The translations under genes were made by a program, and so were the position numbers. From contig JAIXQH010000042.1 of NCBI GenBank assembly GCA_027484055.1, forward strand, positions 43,680 to 107,679: a stretch of DNA of 64,000 nt, in the 5' to 3' direction. This document shows positions 51,459 through 61,049 of this stretch, one piece after another (positions within the stretch are counted from its first letter, which is position 1; each line of letters starts with the position of its first letter). The stretch comes from Verrucomicrobiaceae bacterium (GTDB lineage Bacteria; Verrucomicrobiota; Verrucomicrobiia; Verrucomicrobiales; Akkermansiaceae). The notes beneath the pieces are model-generated. The model was not told the origin of the DNA. It saw only the letters and a program-made list of their open reading frames with translations, and did no database searches.

Positions 51459-53591
51459 TTAAGGGACAAAGAGGAATTCACGGGAATTGAGCAGCACCCA
51501 AGCGAGGTCGGGAATGCCAAGGCCTCCCTTCAGCGCGGCGAGGGCCTTGGCGGATTCGTCCGCGCTGGGCGGGCGGGCGAGGAAGCTGAAATAGAGCGAG
51601 GAAATCTGATCCGCCGGGGCTTTCGTCCGAGTGGCAGCGGCCATGACGGCGGAATTATGGGTGATGATTTCCTGCACGGGACCGTTCATGAGCTGGAGCA
51701 ACTGAGGGACGCTGCCGTCGTTGGTGTTGGTGTCGGACACAAGGCGGTCGCTCTGGCCGAAGAGTCGCAGGAAGTGGTTTTCCGGCGCGGGCTGCGGGAG
51801 TTCACTGGCACGGGCGAGCACGAGCCCGGAACGGATTTGCGGTTTGCCGCCTTCGTAGAGATCCACGGTGGCCTTGGGATTCTTGCCGCCTTTTTTCCTG
51901 CCCTTCCCTTTGAGCGAAATACCGTTTTCCTCCATTTCGTCCATGAGCTTGTTCACAGTGACGAGATTGATCGCATCTGCGGGCACGTCGGTGTTCTGAA
52001 GATTTTCGCTACGGCAGAGAAGGAGGTGATCCGCTTCATCCCCGGCGGCGAGTGTGACGATGGAATCCCATGCTTGCTCGGCTGTCATCCGCCGCAAGGT
52101 CGGGCCTTGGAAGCGCCAGGTCTTGGGATCTTCCGGGGCCTGACTGGCTTGCCGCTGGTAGGCGGCGGTGTTGAAAAGAATGCGCTGGAATTCCCGCAGG
52201 TCGAACTTCGCCTGCTTCATGTAGGTGGTGATTTGCGCGAGCAGCTCGGGATTGCTGGCGGCGGAGGGGTCGTCGAGATCGGAAACCGGTTCTTGCACGG
52301 CGAGGCCGAAAACTTTTTTCCAAACGCGATTGGCGATGGAGGCAGCGAAACGGGGATTTTCCGGGTGAACCATCCACGCGGCGAACTGGTTACGGAGTTG
52401 GGACGGCTGCGAAAGGGTGACCTTGTAGGCGGGATTTTCCTTGGCCGTGTCGCTCCAACGAATCAATTCGGGAACGGCGGGGGCGCTTGGCTTGACGTCT
52501 TGATATTTATAGTCTGCGGGAAATTTCAGGTGATTGGTGGGCAGGTCCACCAGGTTGTAAGCGTTGGCGCTGAGTAGTTGGTTCACCACGTATTTACCCA
52601 TGCGCGGAAGTTCTTCACTTTTCGCGAGCTTGCGGGTTTTCCGGTAAACGTCCTCGTGAAAGCCATCGGTCGCGCCAAAAAAGGCGGCCATGCTGTAGAA
52701 GTCACGCTGGGTCCAGTCGGCGAAGGGGTGGTCGTGGCACTGGGCGCAGGAGACGTTGGCCCCGAGGAAGGTGGTGAGAAGATTCGAGACCCCATCGAGC
52801 GGCATCTGGGCATCGCGCAGGAGGAAGCCAGAAGCGCCGTTGACATTCAGCTTGCCATCTGCGGTCAGCATTTCCCGCACCATCACATCCCAGGGCACGT
52901 TCATCGCGATCTGGTCCTTAAGCCAGTCTTCGTAGAGAAATGCCTTGGTGCCTTTTCCGTAGTCGTCCTTCACGCGGAGCATGTCGGCGAGCCAGTTGAA
53001 CAGGTTCATGGTGTAGCCCGGCGAGTTGAGCAGGGTGTTAATGAGCGTGGCTCGCTTGGCGGAAGAGGGATCGGTCAGAAAGGCTTGGGCCTCCTGCTCG
53101 GTGGGAATCCGCCCGATGGTGTCAAGGTAAAGCCGACGCACGAATTGGGCATCCGTGGTTGGTGGATTGGCCGCCACCGAGTTGCGCTTGAGTGAGGCGT
53201 TGATCGTCTCGTCGAGACGGGCGGCGGCTTGGTGGATGACGGCCTGCGACATCGGCGCGAGAGGCCGGGCGCTTTGACAGGCTTTGGCAAACTGCTGATC
53301 TCCCTCGCTCAATCGAGAGAGGGCGAAGCGGAGCTGTTTTTTGTCTTTTTCCTCTACGGTGACGATGCCGTTCTCAAGCGTCTTGAATTTCGCCTCCAGC
53401 TTTTGGCCACTGGAAGCCGTCCAGACGTGCCAGCCATTCAAGTCGCCGGGGATGCTGTCCGCAGGGATTGGTTGCTCTTTGTCCGCAGGATTTTTCGAAG
53501 CCTTACCCTTGGACTTCCCGAGCGATGCCGTAACGAGAGCGACGGATGTCGCGATAAGGGTGAGGTTGAACCAAAAGGTGTGGGATTTCAT
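51459..53591 (-). CDS. DUF1549/DUF1553 exported protein with N-terminal SHD1-like domain
   Basis: A 710-residue protein with a signal peptide (about 1-25). Residues about 50-105 look like an SHD1 domain (RTWTS.G..IEA.F....G.V.L.... pattern, here WTASSGQKLEAKFKTLENG). Then DUF1549 (about 125-330; FVRRLYLDTIGRIPTEQEA, SCAQCHDHPFADWTQRDFY) and DUF1553 (about 400-690; FAASIANRVWKKVFG, MTAEQAWDSIVT). It has one CxxCH-type motif (CAQCH). The N-terminal PSCyt1 heme domain seen in the second cluster is absent. It precedes a DUF1501 gene. Confidence 0.9.
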   Translation of the reverse strand: MKSHTFWFNLTLIATSVALVTASLGKSKGKASKNPADKEQPIPADSIPGDLNGWHVWTASSGQKLEAKFKTLENGIVTVEEKDKKQLRFALSRLSEGDQQFAKACQSARPLAPMSQAVIHQAAARLDETINASLKRNSVAANPPTTDAQFVRRLYLDTIGRIPTEQEAQAFLTDPSSAKRATLINTLLNSPGYTMNLFNWLADMLRVKDDYGKGTKAFLYEDWLKDQIAMNVPWDVMVREMLTADGKLNVNGASGFLLRDAQMPLDGVSNLLTTFLGANVSCAQCHDHPFADWTQRDFYSMAAFFGATDGFHEDVYRKTRKLAKSEELPRMGKYVVNQLLSANAYNLVDLPTNHLKFPADYKYQDVKPSAPAVPELIRWSDTAKENPAYKVTLSQPSQLRNQFAAWMVHPENPRFAASIANRVWKKVFGLAVQEPVSDLDDPSAASNPELLAQITTYMKQAKFDLREFQRILFNTAAYQRQASQAPEDPKTWRFQGPTLRRMTAEQAWDSIVTLAAGDEADHLLLCRSENLQNTDVPADAINLVTVNKLMDEMEENGISLKGKGRKKGGKNPKATVDLYEGGKPQIRSGLVLARASELPQPAPENHFLRLFGQSDRLVSDTNTNDGSVPQLLQLMNGPVQEIITHNSAVMAAATRTKAPADQISSLYFSFLARPPSADESAKALAALKGGLGIPDLAWVLLNSREFLFVP

Positions 53592-53700
53592 AAATACGGC
53601 GTAAGAGGTTCAACCCCGTACGCCGCAATAGTTGCAACTTTTCATCCTCTTCCGAACCGGCAAGCCAAAGCGGCCACTGGAGGAGAGGTGCGCAATGGTC

Positions 53701-54657
53701 TTATTTCAGATCCTCGATCTTGGTGAGTTTCATCTGGATGTCCTGTTTCATCGGGATCGTCATGGTGGCGGTGGGATCGGCAGGGTTTTTCATGGAAATT
53801 TCCATGGCCTGTTTCATTTCGAAATCGCGGGCCATGCCGAGGGCTGGGTCGAAGTAGAGGGTGCCGGTCATGGTGCCGTTTTTGATGCTCATGCCCATCG
53901 ATTTTAACATCGCCGCTTCAGGGGCTTGGTTTTTCGCATCCTCAGGGGAGGTGTCGGCGGCGAGGTTGAGGGTGGCGGTCATCGCGATTTCCGCGCAGGG
54001 GATGCCCTTGTGGGGTGCCATGGCCTTGAATGTGTAGGCGCCTTTCACTTCCATGGCCCCGACTTGTGGCAATTTCATGGAGGTGTTGAACGTCCATGAG
54101 TCTCCCGGTTTGACCGGGTGGCCTGGCATGGACTTGAGCGCGGATTGCTTGACCATTTCCGTGAGGGATTCCTTGGTGAACATCTTGCCAGCGATCGCTG
54201 CGCCCGGACCTGAGGCGAGGGCGGCGATAAACTCGTCGTAGTTCTCGATTTCCTGAATCTCGTCCTGCGGGCTGATGAGCATCTTGATGTCCTTGCCGAT
54301 GATGGGCTGGATGCCCTTGCCGATGCCCATGGCGTCGTCTGTCGGTTTGGCGGAGTCGAAGCCCATCGTCTGGCCCGCCATGTCCATCGTCATGGCCATG
54401 TGTTCGTATCGCATGATGAGGCGCTTGCGCAGACCGTCCTCGTGAGCGGTGACCGCGCTGCTGATTTCCGAGGTCATGTTCATTTTCTGATCCATGGTTT
54501 TTTCACCGATGGCCATGCTGCTGGTCTGGGTCATTTCCATGGTTTGGAAATACTTTTTCCCGACGATCCATTGTTGCTTAAGCTCGATGCTGTCCGCAGC
54601 GCTGAGTGGCACGGCACTGAGAAGGAGAGAGGTGGCGATGAGGTGGTATGGTTTCAT
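53701..54657 (-). CDS. Exported protein, DUF6263-like
   Basis: A 318-residue protein with a signal peptide (1-20, LIATSLLLSAVPLSAAD). The mature part starts LKQQWIVGKKYFQTMEMTQT and contains many Met residues (MAMTMDMAGQTMGFD) and a late TGTLYFDPALGMARDFEM block, as in the uncharacterised lipid-binding-like DUF6263 type exported by PVC bacteria. Function unknown. It stands alone, 109 bp from the DUF1549/DUF1553 gene. Confidence 0.65.
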   Translation of the reverse strand: MKPYHLIATSLLLSAVPLSAADSIELKQQWIVGKKYFQTMEMTQTSSMAIGEKTMDQKMNMTSEISSAVTAHEDGLRKRLIMRYEHMAMTMDMAGQTMGFDSAKPTDDAMGIGKGIQPIIGKDIKMLISPQDEIQEIENYDEFIAALASGPGAAIAGKMFTKESLTEMVKQSALKSMPGHPVKPGDSWTFNTSMKLPQVGAMEVKGAYTFKAMAPHKGIPCAEIAMTATLNLAADTSPEDAKNQAPEAAMLKSMGMSIKNGTMTGTLYFDPALGMARDFEMKQAMEISMKNPADPTATMTIPMKQDIQMKLTKIEDLK

Positions 54658-55116
54658 AGATGTGGTGAGAGGGTGGTGGCCGTTAGCGTTTTAATAAAGA
54701 TGTCTTCGCGAACATGCGGCGTTGTTGCTGGTAAACATCAGACTTGCTTAAGCCGCGCTTGAACAGCGTAAAGGAAAGCAAAAGGGGGAGGCACCAATCG
54801 ATAGAACCAGAGCGACCAGCATAAGAAGCAATGCCCAATGCCATGCCAAGGGCACCAAATCGAAGTTATCATTCCAGACATCATAACTACCACACGATAC
54901 CTTCCTGCGTTCTCACCCCAACCATCCCCAACAACCCGATTCACCTCAGTGAACGGGGGATGTGGGAAAAACGGTTACCGCTCTGCCGCAGCTCGTCTTG
55001 TGATAACTCAGACTTTCAAGGGTTGATTCCATGTCGGAGCATTCGCCGAAGAAAGGGGTCCAAGCCCCTTCTCCTCATGATACTGAAACCCACAAATCTT
55101 CATGCGTCCCTGTGGA
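54658..55116. other. Gene-free stretch between exported-protein genes
   Basis: No convincing gene is seen in these 459 bp. A hairpin (AGAAAGGGG with CCCCTTCT, near 55049-55072) lies 45 bp before the DUF1501 gene end but has no T-run. A 68-codon minus-strand frame (54738-54944) with a hydrophobic centre has no family resemblance. Confidence 0.5.
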
Positions 55117-56559
55117 TCAACTCATGATCGCCTTCACCGCCTTCGCAGGTTCTACGCCGGTGAGTTTGTAGTCGAGTCCTTGGAACTTAGTGCTGAAGCG
55201 TGAGTGGTCGATGCCGAACTGGTGGAGCAGCGTGGCGTGAAGATCGCGGACGTGGACGATGTCCTTTTCCGCCGCGTAGCCGAGTTCGTCGGTGGCACCG
55301 TAGGTCATGCCGGGCTTGATGCCGGCTCCTGCCATCCAAATGCTGAATCCCTTGATGTGGTGGTCCCGGCCATCGCCTTGGCCCATCGGCGTGCGACCGA
55401 ATTCGCCGCCCCAGATGACGAGCGTGTCTTCGAGCAGGCCACGCTGTTTTAGGTCGGTGACGAGGGCGGCGGAGGCTTGGTCCGTGAGTTTGGCGGAGGC
55501 GGGCATTTTCGCCTCAATCTTGGTGTGATGGTCCCAACCGCGGTGATAGAGCTGCACGAAGCGCACGCCGCGCTCGAGCATCCGGCGGGCGAGCAGGCAG
55601 TTGCTGGCAAATGAGCCGTCGCCGGGTTCTTTGATGCCGTAGAGGTCGAGGATGTGTTGAGGCTCGTTTTTCATGTCGGACAGCTCGGGCACGGAGCTCT
55701 GCATGCGGAAGGCCATTTCGTACTGGGAAATGCGGGTTTCGATTTCTGGGTCGATGCGATCTTCGCGGAGGACGCCGTTGAGGCGCTGGATCTCGTCGAT
55801 GACTTGGCGCTGGGTCGACTGGCAGACGCCCTCGGGACTGCCGACGTAGTGGACGGCGCTGCCCTTGCTCTGGAACTGGACGCCTTGGAATTTACTGGGG
55901 AGAAATCCGGCACTCCATTGGCGGGCGGAAATCGGTTGGTCGGGCTCGACGCCACGGGAGACCATGACGACGTAGCCGGGCAGGTCTTGGGTTTCTGAGC
56001 CGAGGCCGTAGAGCAGCCATGAACCCATGCTGGGGCGGCCCTTTAAAATCGAGCCGGAGTTCATGAAGGCGTGGGCGGGATCGTGATTGATCTGCTCGGT
56101 GACCATGGAGCGGATCACGCAGATGTCGTCGGCAATGGCACCAATGTGGGGAAAAAGCTCAGAAACCTCGGTGCCGCAGCTGCCCCATTTTTTGAATTTG
56201 GTGAACGATCCCCGGGCGATGAGCTTGGCGCCTTGGAGCTGGGCGAGCTGCTGGCCAGCGGTGAAGGATTCGGGAAATGGCTTGCCGTTGAGGTCGATGA
56301 GTTTCGGCTTGGGATCGAAGGACTCCAAGTGAGATGGCCCGCCAGCCATGCAGAGATGGACGACCCGTTTCGCCTTGGCGGGAAAGTGCAGCCCGCCTTG
56401 GCCGTAGATGAAGGGTTGGGCGGCGCTGGGGCTGGAGTTGGCTCCGAGTAGCTGGGACAGGGCCATGCCGCCGAGTCCGGCGAAGCTTTTTTGCAAAAAC
56501 GTGCGGCGGCTAAAATCTTGCTGGTAGCGCTCAAACGAGTCGATGAGTGGATGCTTCAT
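55117..56559 (-). CDS. DUF1501 exported protein (sigma-operon copy)
   Basis: A 480-residue protein with a Tat-type signal (SRRTFLQKSFAGLGGMALSQ) and DUF1501 blocks: KRVVHLCMAGGPSHLESFDP, ICVIRSMVTEQINHDPAHAF, SNCLLARRMLERGVRFVQLY, DTLVIWGGEFGRTPMGQGDG and RDHHIKGFSIWMAGAGIKPG. It is the last gene of the sigma-FecR-cytochrome operon, 3 bp after the DUF1549/DUF1553 gene. It is a paralogue of the copy at 50164-51438, with better-kept motifs. Confidence 0.92.
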   Translation of the reverse strand: MKHPLIDSFERYQQDFSRRTFLQKSFAGLGGMALSQLLGANSSPSAAQPFIYGQGGLHFPAKAKRVVHLCMAGGPSHLESFDPKPKLIDLNGKPFPESFTAGQQLAQLQGAKLIARGSFTKFKKWGSCGTEVSELFPHIGAIADDICVIRSMVTEQINHDPAHAFMNSGSILKGRPSMGSWLLYGLGSETQDLPGYVVMVSRGVEPDQPISARQWSAGFLPSKFQGVQFQSKGSAVHYVGSPEGVCQSTQRQVIDEIQRLNGVLREDRIDPEIETRISQYEMAFRMQSSVPELSDMKNEPQHILDLYGIKEPGDGSFASNCLLARRMLERGVRFVQLYHRGWDHHTKIEAKMPASAKLTDQASAALVTDLKQRGLLEDTLVIWGGEFGRTPMGQGDGRDHHIKGFSIWMAGAGIKPGMTYGATDELGYAAEKDIVHVRDLHATLLHQFGIDHSRFSTKFQGLDYKLTGVEPAKAVKAIMS

Positions 56560-56562
56560 GGG

Positions 56563-59500
56563 TCAGTAGCGAGTGATGGTTTCGTGCAGGTTGAGGATGA
56601 CGCGGCAGAGTTGGGTCCAGGCGGCGAGTTCGGCAGGAGCTTTACCGGTGCCGGGGTCGGAGAGGCCGACTTTGAGGAAGGATGCAGCGTCCTCAGGCTT
56701 GGCGAGGTAATCGCGGCGCTGGGACTTGAGGAACTCGATGAGGGAAGGCAGTTCGTCAGGCTTCGCGGCGCGGGCGAGGGCGAGTTGCATGGCGTGTTGG
56801 ATTTTTTCCTCATCCGTCGCGCCGGGTTTTTCATGATCGAGGCGTAGGGCAAAGCCACGGGCGGCTTCGACGAAAGTGGGGTCGTTGAGCAGGGTGAGCG
56901 CTTGCTGCGGGCTGTTCGACATGAAGCGGTCTGCGGTGCAAAGCTCGCGGCTAGGGGCGTCGAATCCAGCAAGCATGGGGTGCATGAAGGTGCGCTGCCA
57001 ATGCATGTAGAGGCCACGCCGGTATTGATCGGGGCCTGTGCTGGCGGGGTAGTCACGCTCGGGGAAATTGAGATTCTGGTAATAGCCGGCCGGTTGATAG
57101 GGCTTCACGCTGGGGCCGCCGATGCTGCTGGCTGTGAGGAGGCCGGAAATGGAGAGAGCATTGTCGCGGATGAATTCGGCGTCGAGACGGCGGGCGGATT
57201 GCTCGGCAAGCAGGCGATTGTCAGGATCACGCTCGGCAAGGTCGGGACGCGAAGCGGAAACTTGGCAATAGGTCTGACTGCTGACCATCAGACGAACCAT
57301 GTGTTTCACATCCCAGCCGGACTCGCGGAACTCGACGGCAAGCCAATCGAGCAACTGCGGGTGAGACGGCCACTCGCCTTGGTTGCCGAGGTCATCGAGC
57401 ACATTGGAGAGACCTTTGCCGAAAAATTGTTTCCAGAGGCGATTGGTGAATTGGCGAGCTGGAAGTGGATTTTCCGGGGCCATCAACCATTTCGCGAGAT
57501 CGAGGCGAGTGAGGCGCGTGCCGTCTTTTCTGATGGAGGCGTGAGGGAGGAAATTCGGGACAGCAGGTTGCACTTCTTCACCAGGATTCATCCATGCACC
57601 CCGGGGGAGGATGTGGGTGGGGAGGATTCTATCGGCGGTGACGGGCTGTGAAATGAGCGAGCTCGCAAAGCCCGCGCGGCAGGCGGCGATGGATTGACGC
57701 AGATCTAGGTAAGACGTGGGCAAGGCCGCATCGGGGACTGTGCTGAGCATCCATGCGGCGGCGAGTTCGCGTTGGTGAGGACCGCTGCGCGAGGCGGCAG
57801 GTGCCTGAAGAGCAGACGCTAAATCAGGACGGATCGCGCTTTTGTCGCCAGGCACGGAGTCACCAAATGGCGTCACACTAACACGGATTTTCCCAAGGTC
57901 GGCGGTGGCGAGGGAAATTTCCAGCACTTGGTCGGCCGTCGCTTGGTGAGTGGCAGCAAGGTGGTAGAGTGCGTGGTGCGGCAGTGCCGCAGCATCCTGC
58001 GGCATTTCCATGAGGGCGGGGGCTGATTCCCAGACGGGTTCGAGCAGTGGGCTGCTTTCGCCATTTTTATACTTCTGAGGGGTACGGCGATCCGCTTGGC
58101 TCCACGCGATTTTCAAGGGCTGTGGAGGTGCCGCAGCTGGGAGAATGGTAAAGGTGGGGGTGACCGTGAATTTCCCCAGCGGGCCACGGCCTACCCGGTC
58201 TGCATTTTTGGCGTCTGGGAGGATTTCCAAACGGATGCTGCGAATGGCCATGTCTGGCAACGGCAGGCGGACCGTAAACTTCTCATCTTTGACGACTCGC
58301 CCGGTGAAGAGCACGGCTTTCTCTGGCGTGATTGCAAATGCGGTGCCTTTGGCGGCGGTCACGACGGCGGGTGTCAGAACCTGCCAGGCACTTGGATTCT
58401 CAGTCAGGAACTTGGCCTGGCTCGCACTCCATTGCTGAATCGCGCTGTCATTTTCGGGCTTTTTCAGATCCGCCAGCACATTTACCGCTCTGTCTTGCAG
58501 GCTACGCAGACGGTCTTGAAGAGCTTGGTTTTTTGAATAAATTTCCGGTGGGAAGGGCGCTTCGTTGTTGATTCCTCTGAGCTCCCTCTCGGGCGAGGAG
58601 CCATAGGAGGCGTAGACACCCCACTGCTGAACATCGGCGAAAAACGCACCTAACGAATAATAATCCTTCGCCGTGATCGGGTCGAATTTGTGGTCATGGC
58701 ACTCGGCGCAGCCGGTGGTTAATCCAAGCCAAGCTGCTCCCACGGAGCGGACTCGGTCACCCATGTATTTCGCGAGATATTCCTTCGGCTGGGCGCCGCC
58801 TTCGCGGGTCATTAAATTGAGCCGTAAAAATCCGGTGGCAATGCGCTGCTCGTCGGTGGGATTTTTCAACAAATCGCCCGCAAGCTGCTCGGTGGTGAAT
58901 TGGTCGAAGGGCTTGTTGTCGTTGAACGACTTGATGACGTAGTCGCGGTAGGGAAATACATTGGCATTTTGATCGCCATGATAGCCGACGGTATCGGCAA
59001 AACGGACGATGTCTAACCAAGGGATCGCCATCCGCTCACCATAACGCGGGGAGGCGAGCAAGCGCTCGACCTGCTTCAAGTAGGCATCCGGCTGCGTGTC
59101 TGCCACGAAATTGGCGAGTTCACTCGGCGAAGGCGGTAGTCCGGTGAGATCGAGTGAGAGACGGCGTAACAAAGTCGCACGATCTGCAAGGGGTGACGGG
59201 GTGATTTTTTCAGACTCCAGCGAGCTTAAAATGAAGGCATCGATGGGATTGGCGACGCGCTCCTGATTTGACGTGAGGGTGGGCACGCTGGGTTTCGTGA
59301 TGGGCGTGAAGGCCCAGTGTTCTTCGTATTTTGCTCCTTGTGCGACCCAGGCTTGTACGAGTTTTTTCTGCCGCTCGGTGAAGGGTTTGTGGAAATCCGG
59401 CGGTGGCATGATTTCCTCGGGGTCTGTGGAAAACAAGCGCTTGAGGATCGCACTTTCCTCGGGCTTGCCGGGGACGATTGCGTGTTCGTTCGAATCCTTC

Positions 59501-59754
59501 AGCTTGGCGTAGGCCCCTTCCGGGGTATCGAGGCGCAAGTCAGCCTCACGATGCTTGGCGTCGAAGCCATGGCAGGCGAAGCAGGTGTCAGAGAAAATCG
59601 GACGGATGTGCGCGTTGAAGGTGACGACCTTGGGAATGTCTGTGGCCGAGGCGGTGGTGCCGGAAGGCTCGGCCGGGGGCTTTGCGGTCGGCTTCGAGTC
59701 ACAGGCGCTGAGTAAGACGCCCAAGAGGAGGCAGGATGGGGTTAGGTATTTCAC
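56563..59754 (-). CDS. PSCyt1-DUF1549-DUF1553 exported cytochrome-like protein
   Basis: A 1063-residue protein. A lipoprotein-type signal (LLLGVLLSACDSK, lipobox Cys) is followed by a PSCyt1 domain with the heme motif CFACHGFDAKHREADLRLD, then DUF1549 (RRLSLDLTGLPPSPSELANF; DIVRFADTVGYHGD; second CxxCH CAECHDHKFDPIT), a jelly-roll-like middle part and DUF1553 (FTNRLWKQFFGKGLSNVLDD; RRLDAEFIRDNALSISGLL; LTLLNDPTFVEAARGFALRL). Two CxxCH motifs suggest c-type heme. It overlaps the FecR-like gene by 4 bp. Such proteins are PVC-specific; the electron or substrate role is not known. Confidence 0.92.
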   Translation of the reverse strand: MKYLTPSCLLLGVLLSACDSKPTAKPPAEPSGTTASATDIPKVVTFNAHIRPIFSDTCFACHGFDAKHREADLRLDTPEGAYAKLKDSNEHAIVPGKPEESAILKRLFSTDPEEIMPPPDFHKPFTERQKKLVQAWVAQGAKYEEHWAFTPITKPSVPTLTSNQERVANPIDAFILSSLESEKITPSPLADRATLLRRLSLDLTGLPPSPSELANFVADTQPDAYLKQVERLLASPRYGERMAIPWLDIVRFADTVGYHGDQNANVFPYRDYVIKSFNDNKPFDQFTTEQLAGDLLKNPTDEQRIATGFLRLNLMTREGGAQPKEYLAKYMGDRVRSVGAAWLGLTTGCAECHDHKFDPITAKDYYSLGAFFADVQQWGVYASYGSSPERELRGINNEAPFPPEIYSKNQALQDRLRSLQDRAVNVLADLKKPENDSAIQQWSASQAKFLTENPSAWQVLTPAVVTAAKGTAFAITPEKAVLFTGRVVKDEKFTVRLPLPDMAIRSIRLEILPDAKNADRVGRGPLGKFTVTPTFTILPAAAPPQPLKIAWSQADRRTPQKYKNGESSPLLEPVWESAPALMEMPQDAAALPHHALYHLAATHQATADQVLEISLATADLGKIRVSVTPFGDSVPGDKSAIRPDLASALQAPAASRSGPHQRELAAAWMLSTVPDAALPTSYLDLRQSIAACRAGFASSLISQPVTADRILPTHILPRGAWMNPGEEVQPAVPNFLPHASIRKDGTRLTRLDLAKWLMAPENPLPARQFTNRLWKQFFGKGLSNVLDDLGNQGEWPSHPQLLDWLAVEFRESGWDVKHMVRLMVSSQTYCQVSASRPDLAERDPDNRLLAEQSARRLDAEFIRDNALSISGLLTASSIGGPSVKPYQPAGYYQNLNFPERDYPASTGPDQYRRGLYMHWQRTFMHPMLAGFDAPSRELCTADRFMSNSPQQALTLLNDPTFVEAARGFALRLDHEKPGATDEEKIQHAMQLALARAAKPDELPSLIEFLKSQRRDYLAKPEDAASFLKVGLSDPGTGKAPAELAAWTQLCRVILNLHETITRY

Positions 59755-61049
59755 GGTGCGAAAATTTGGATTTCGTTAAGGCCTCCGCCTTGGTTAGGGT
59801 TAGTGGCCGGGCGATCAGGATGTGAGTAATGACTGAGGCCCACGACCTTGACGAAGCGTGCAAGGGTGGATGGGAAGTGGAATGTCTGTGAGGGGAAGTC
59901 GATCCCAGGAGCGGGAAGCTGGGGGATCCGGTCGAGGCGACCCTCGAGGATTTCCTCGAAGTGGACGCCGTCCTCGGAGGTGAGGATGATGAAATCGTGG
60001 AGGCCACGGTCGCCATGGCTGCGATTCCGGGTGTTGTGCAAAGTGATCCGGCCGATGGGTTGCACGCTGAGCAGGTCCACGGTGAACTCGCCAGCCTCGC
60101 CATTGGGCGCGAGCCAGAACGACCAATCTCCCGGAGTGCCGGAGTCGTTGAAACGCCCGTCGGTGAGGTTGCTCGGCGGGAAGACGTTGCCTTGCTCCTT
60201 GGCATAAAATGCGGGGGAAGTGACGGGTTTTCCCAGTGCGAGATTCCCAGTCATATGCGGGTGTGAACTGGCCCGTGGCAGACGGCGCGCGGAGTCCTCA
60301 AGTGAGACGGCGTATCCCCCGGTGGTGGAAACGAGCCGAGTGCCGCCCGTTTCGCGGAGGATGGCGAGAGAATCTCCAGAGACCATGCGTTTCCGCGGAG
60401 TGGTCTCGGCAGGAATCTCGATTTCCCCGTCGAAGACTTCGGTTAGGATGACAGGCCCGGTCTCCGATGATCCCACGGCCACGCCGAACTCGGTGCCGAG
60501 GTCGGTGATGCGGCCAGCGGGGGTGTCGAGATGGAAGCCATTGATATGATGGGGCACTTTGACCGTCGCCCGGCCATGGGTGACATGAATGGACTCGGCG
60601 GAGGTGATTTTAAATTGGCATGGCCCCTGTAAAATAACCCGGACACCGCTGCGGTAAGTGAGTTCGGCATATCCCGAGATGAGTTCTTGCGGGATTTTAC
60701 ACAAATCCTGCGCTGTTGTCTCACTGCGCCAGATCGCGGCGGTGCTGCCGGTGAGAGCGGCGGTGGGCGACTGGAGCCATACGAATCCGCCAAGCGCAAG
60801 ACAGGCGGCGATAGCGGTGACGGCGACCGCACGCATGAAGCGGCGTGGCGGAAATGCGACGACATTCACCTCCGGCTGATGCCGCATCAGCGCGGCGTGC
60901 AGGCGAACGCTCTTGTGGTAGTGGGCGCGGGCGGCGGCGGAGCTGCGTAAAATGGCGTTAATCTCAACTTTTTCCGCAGCCGAAAGTTCACCATCGAGCA
61001 ACACCGCCAACAAGGCTTTCAGCCGACTGGAATCGTAGTCAGTTTTCAT
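59751..61049 (-). CDS. FecR-like membrane regulator with C-terminal discoidin-like domain
   Basis: A 432-residue protein. Residues 1-60 are a cytoplasmic anti-sigma-like part (DSSRLKALLAVLLDGELSAA, then EKVEINAILRSS), then one membrane helix (about 75-95, VTAIAACLALGGFVWLQS), a FecR domain (about 120-230; ITDLGTEFGVAV, VLTEVFDGEIEIP) and a C-terminal F5/8-type (discoidin-like) lectin domain (about 290-430; HNTRNRSHGDRGLHDFIILT). The start overlaps the sigma-factor stop by 4 bp (ATGA), and the end overlaps the cytochrome gene. Such proteins can act as a sensor that controls the sigma factor. Confidence 0.88.
   Translation of the reverse strand: MKTDYDSSRLKALLAVLLDGELSAAEKVEINAILRSSAAARAHYHKSVRLHAALMRHQPEVNVVAFPPRRFMRAVAVTAIAACLALGGFVWLQSPTAALTGSTAAIWRSETTAQDLCKIPQELISGYAELTYRSGVRVILQGPCQFKITSAESIHVTHGRATVKVPHHINGFHLDTPAGRITDLGTEFGVAVGSSETGPVILTEVFDGEIEIPAETTPRKRMVSGDSLAILRETGGTRLVSTTGGYAVSLEDSARRLPRASSHPHMTGNLALGKPVTSPAFYAKEQGNVFPPSNLTDGRFNDSGTPGDWSFWLAPNGEAGEFTVDLLSVQPIGRITLHNTRNRSHGDRGLHDFIILTSEDGVHFEEILEGRLDRIPQLPAPGIDFPSQTFHFPSTLARFVKVVGLSHYSHPDRPATNPNQGGGLNEIQIFAP

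Noticed and set aside
51657..52577. 306-codon plus-strand open frame opposite the DUF1549/DUF1553 gene
   Set aside because: Antisense shadow; no start context or family pattern.
54738..54944. 68-codon hydrophobic minus-strand frame
   Set aside because: Rich in Trp, Cys and Pro without family resemblance; likely chance.
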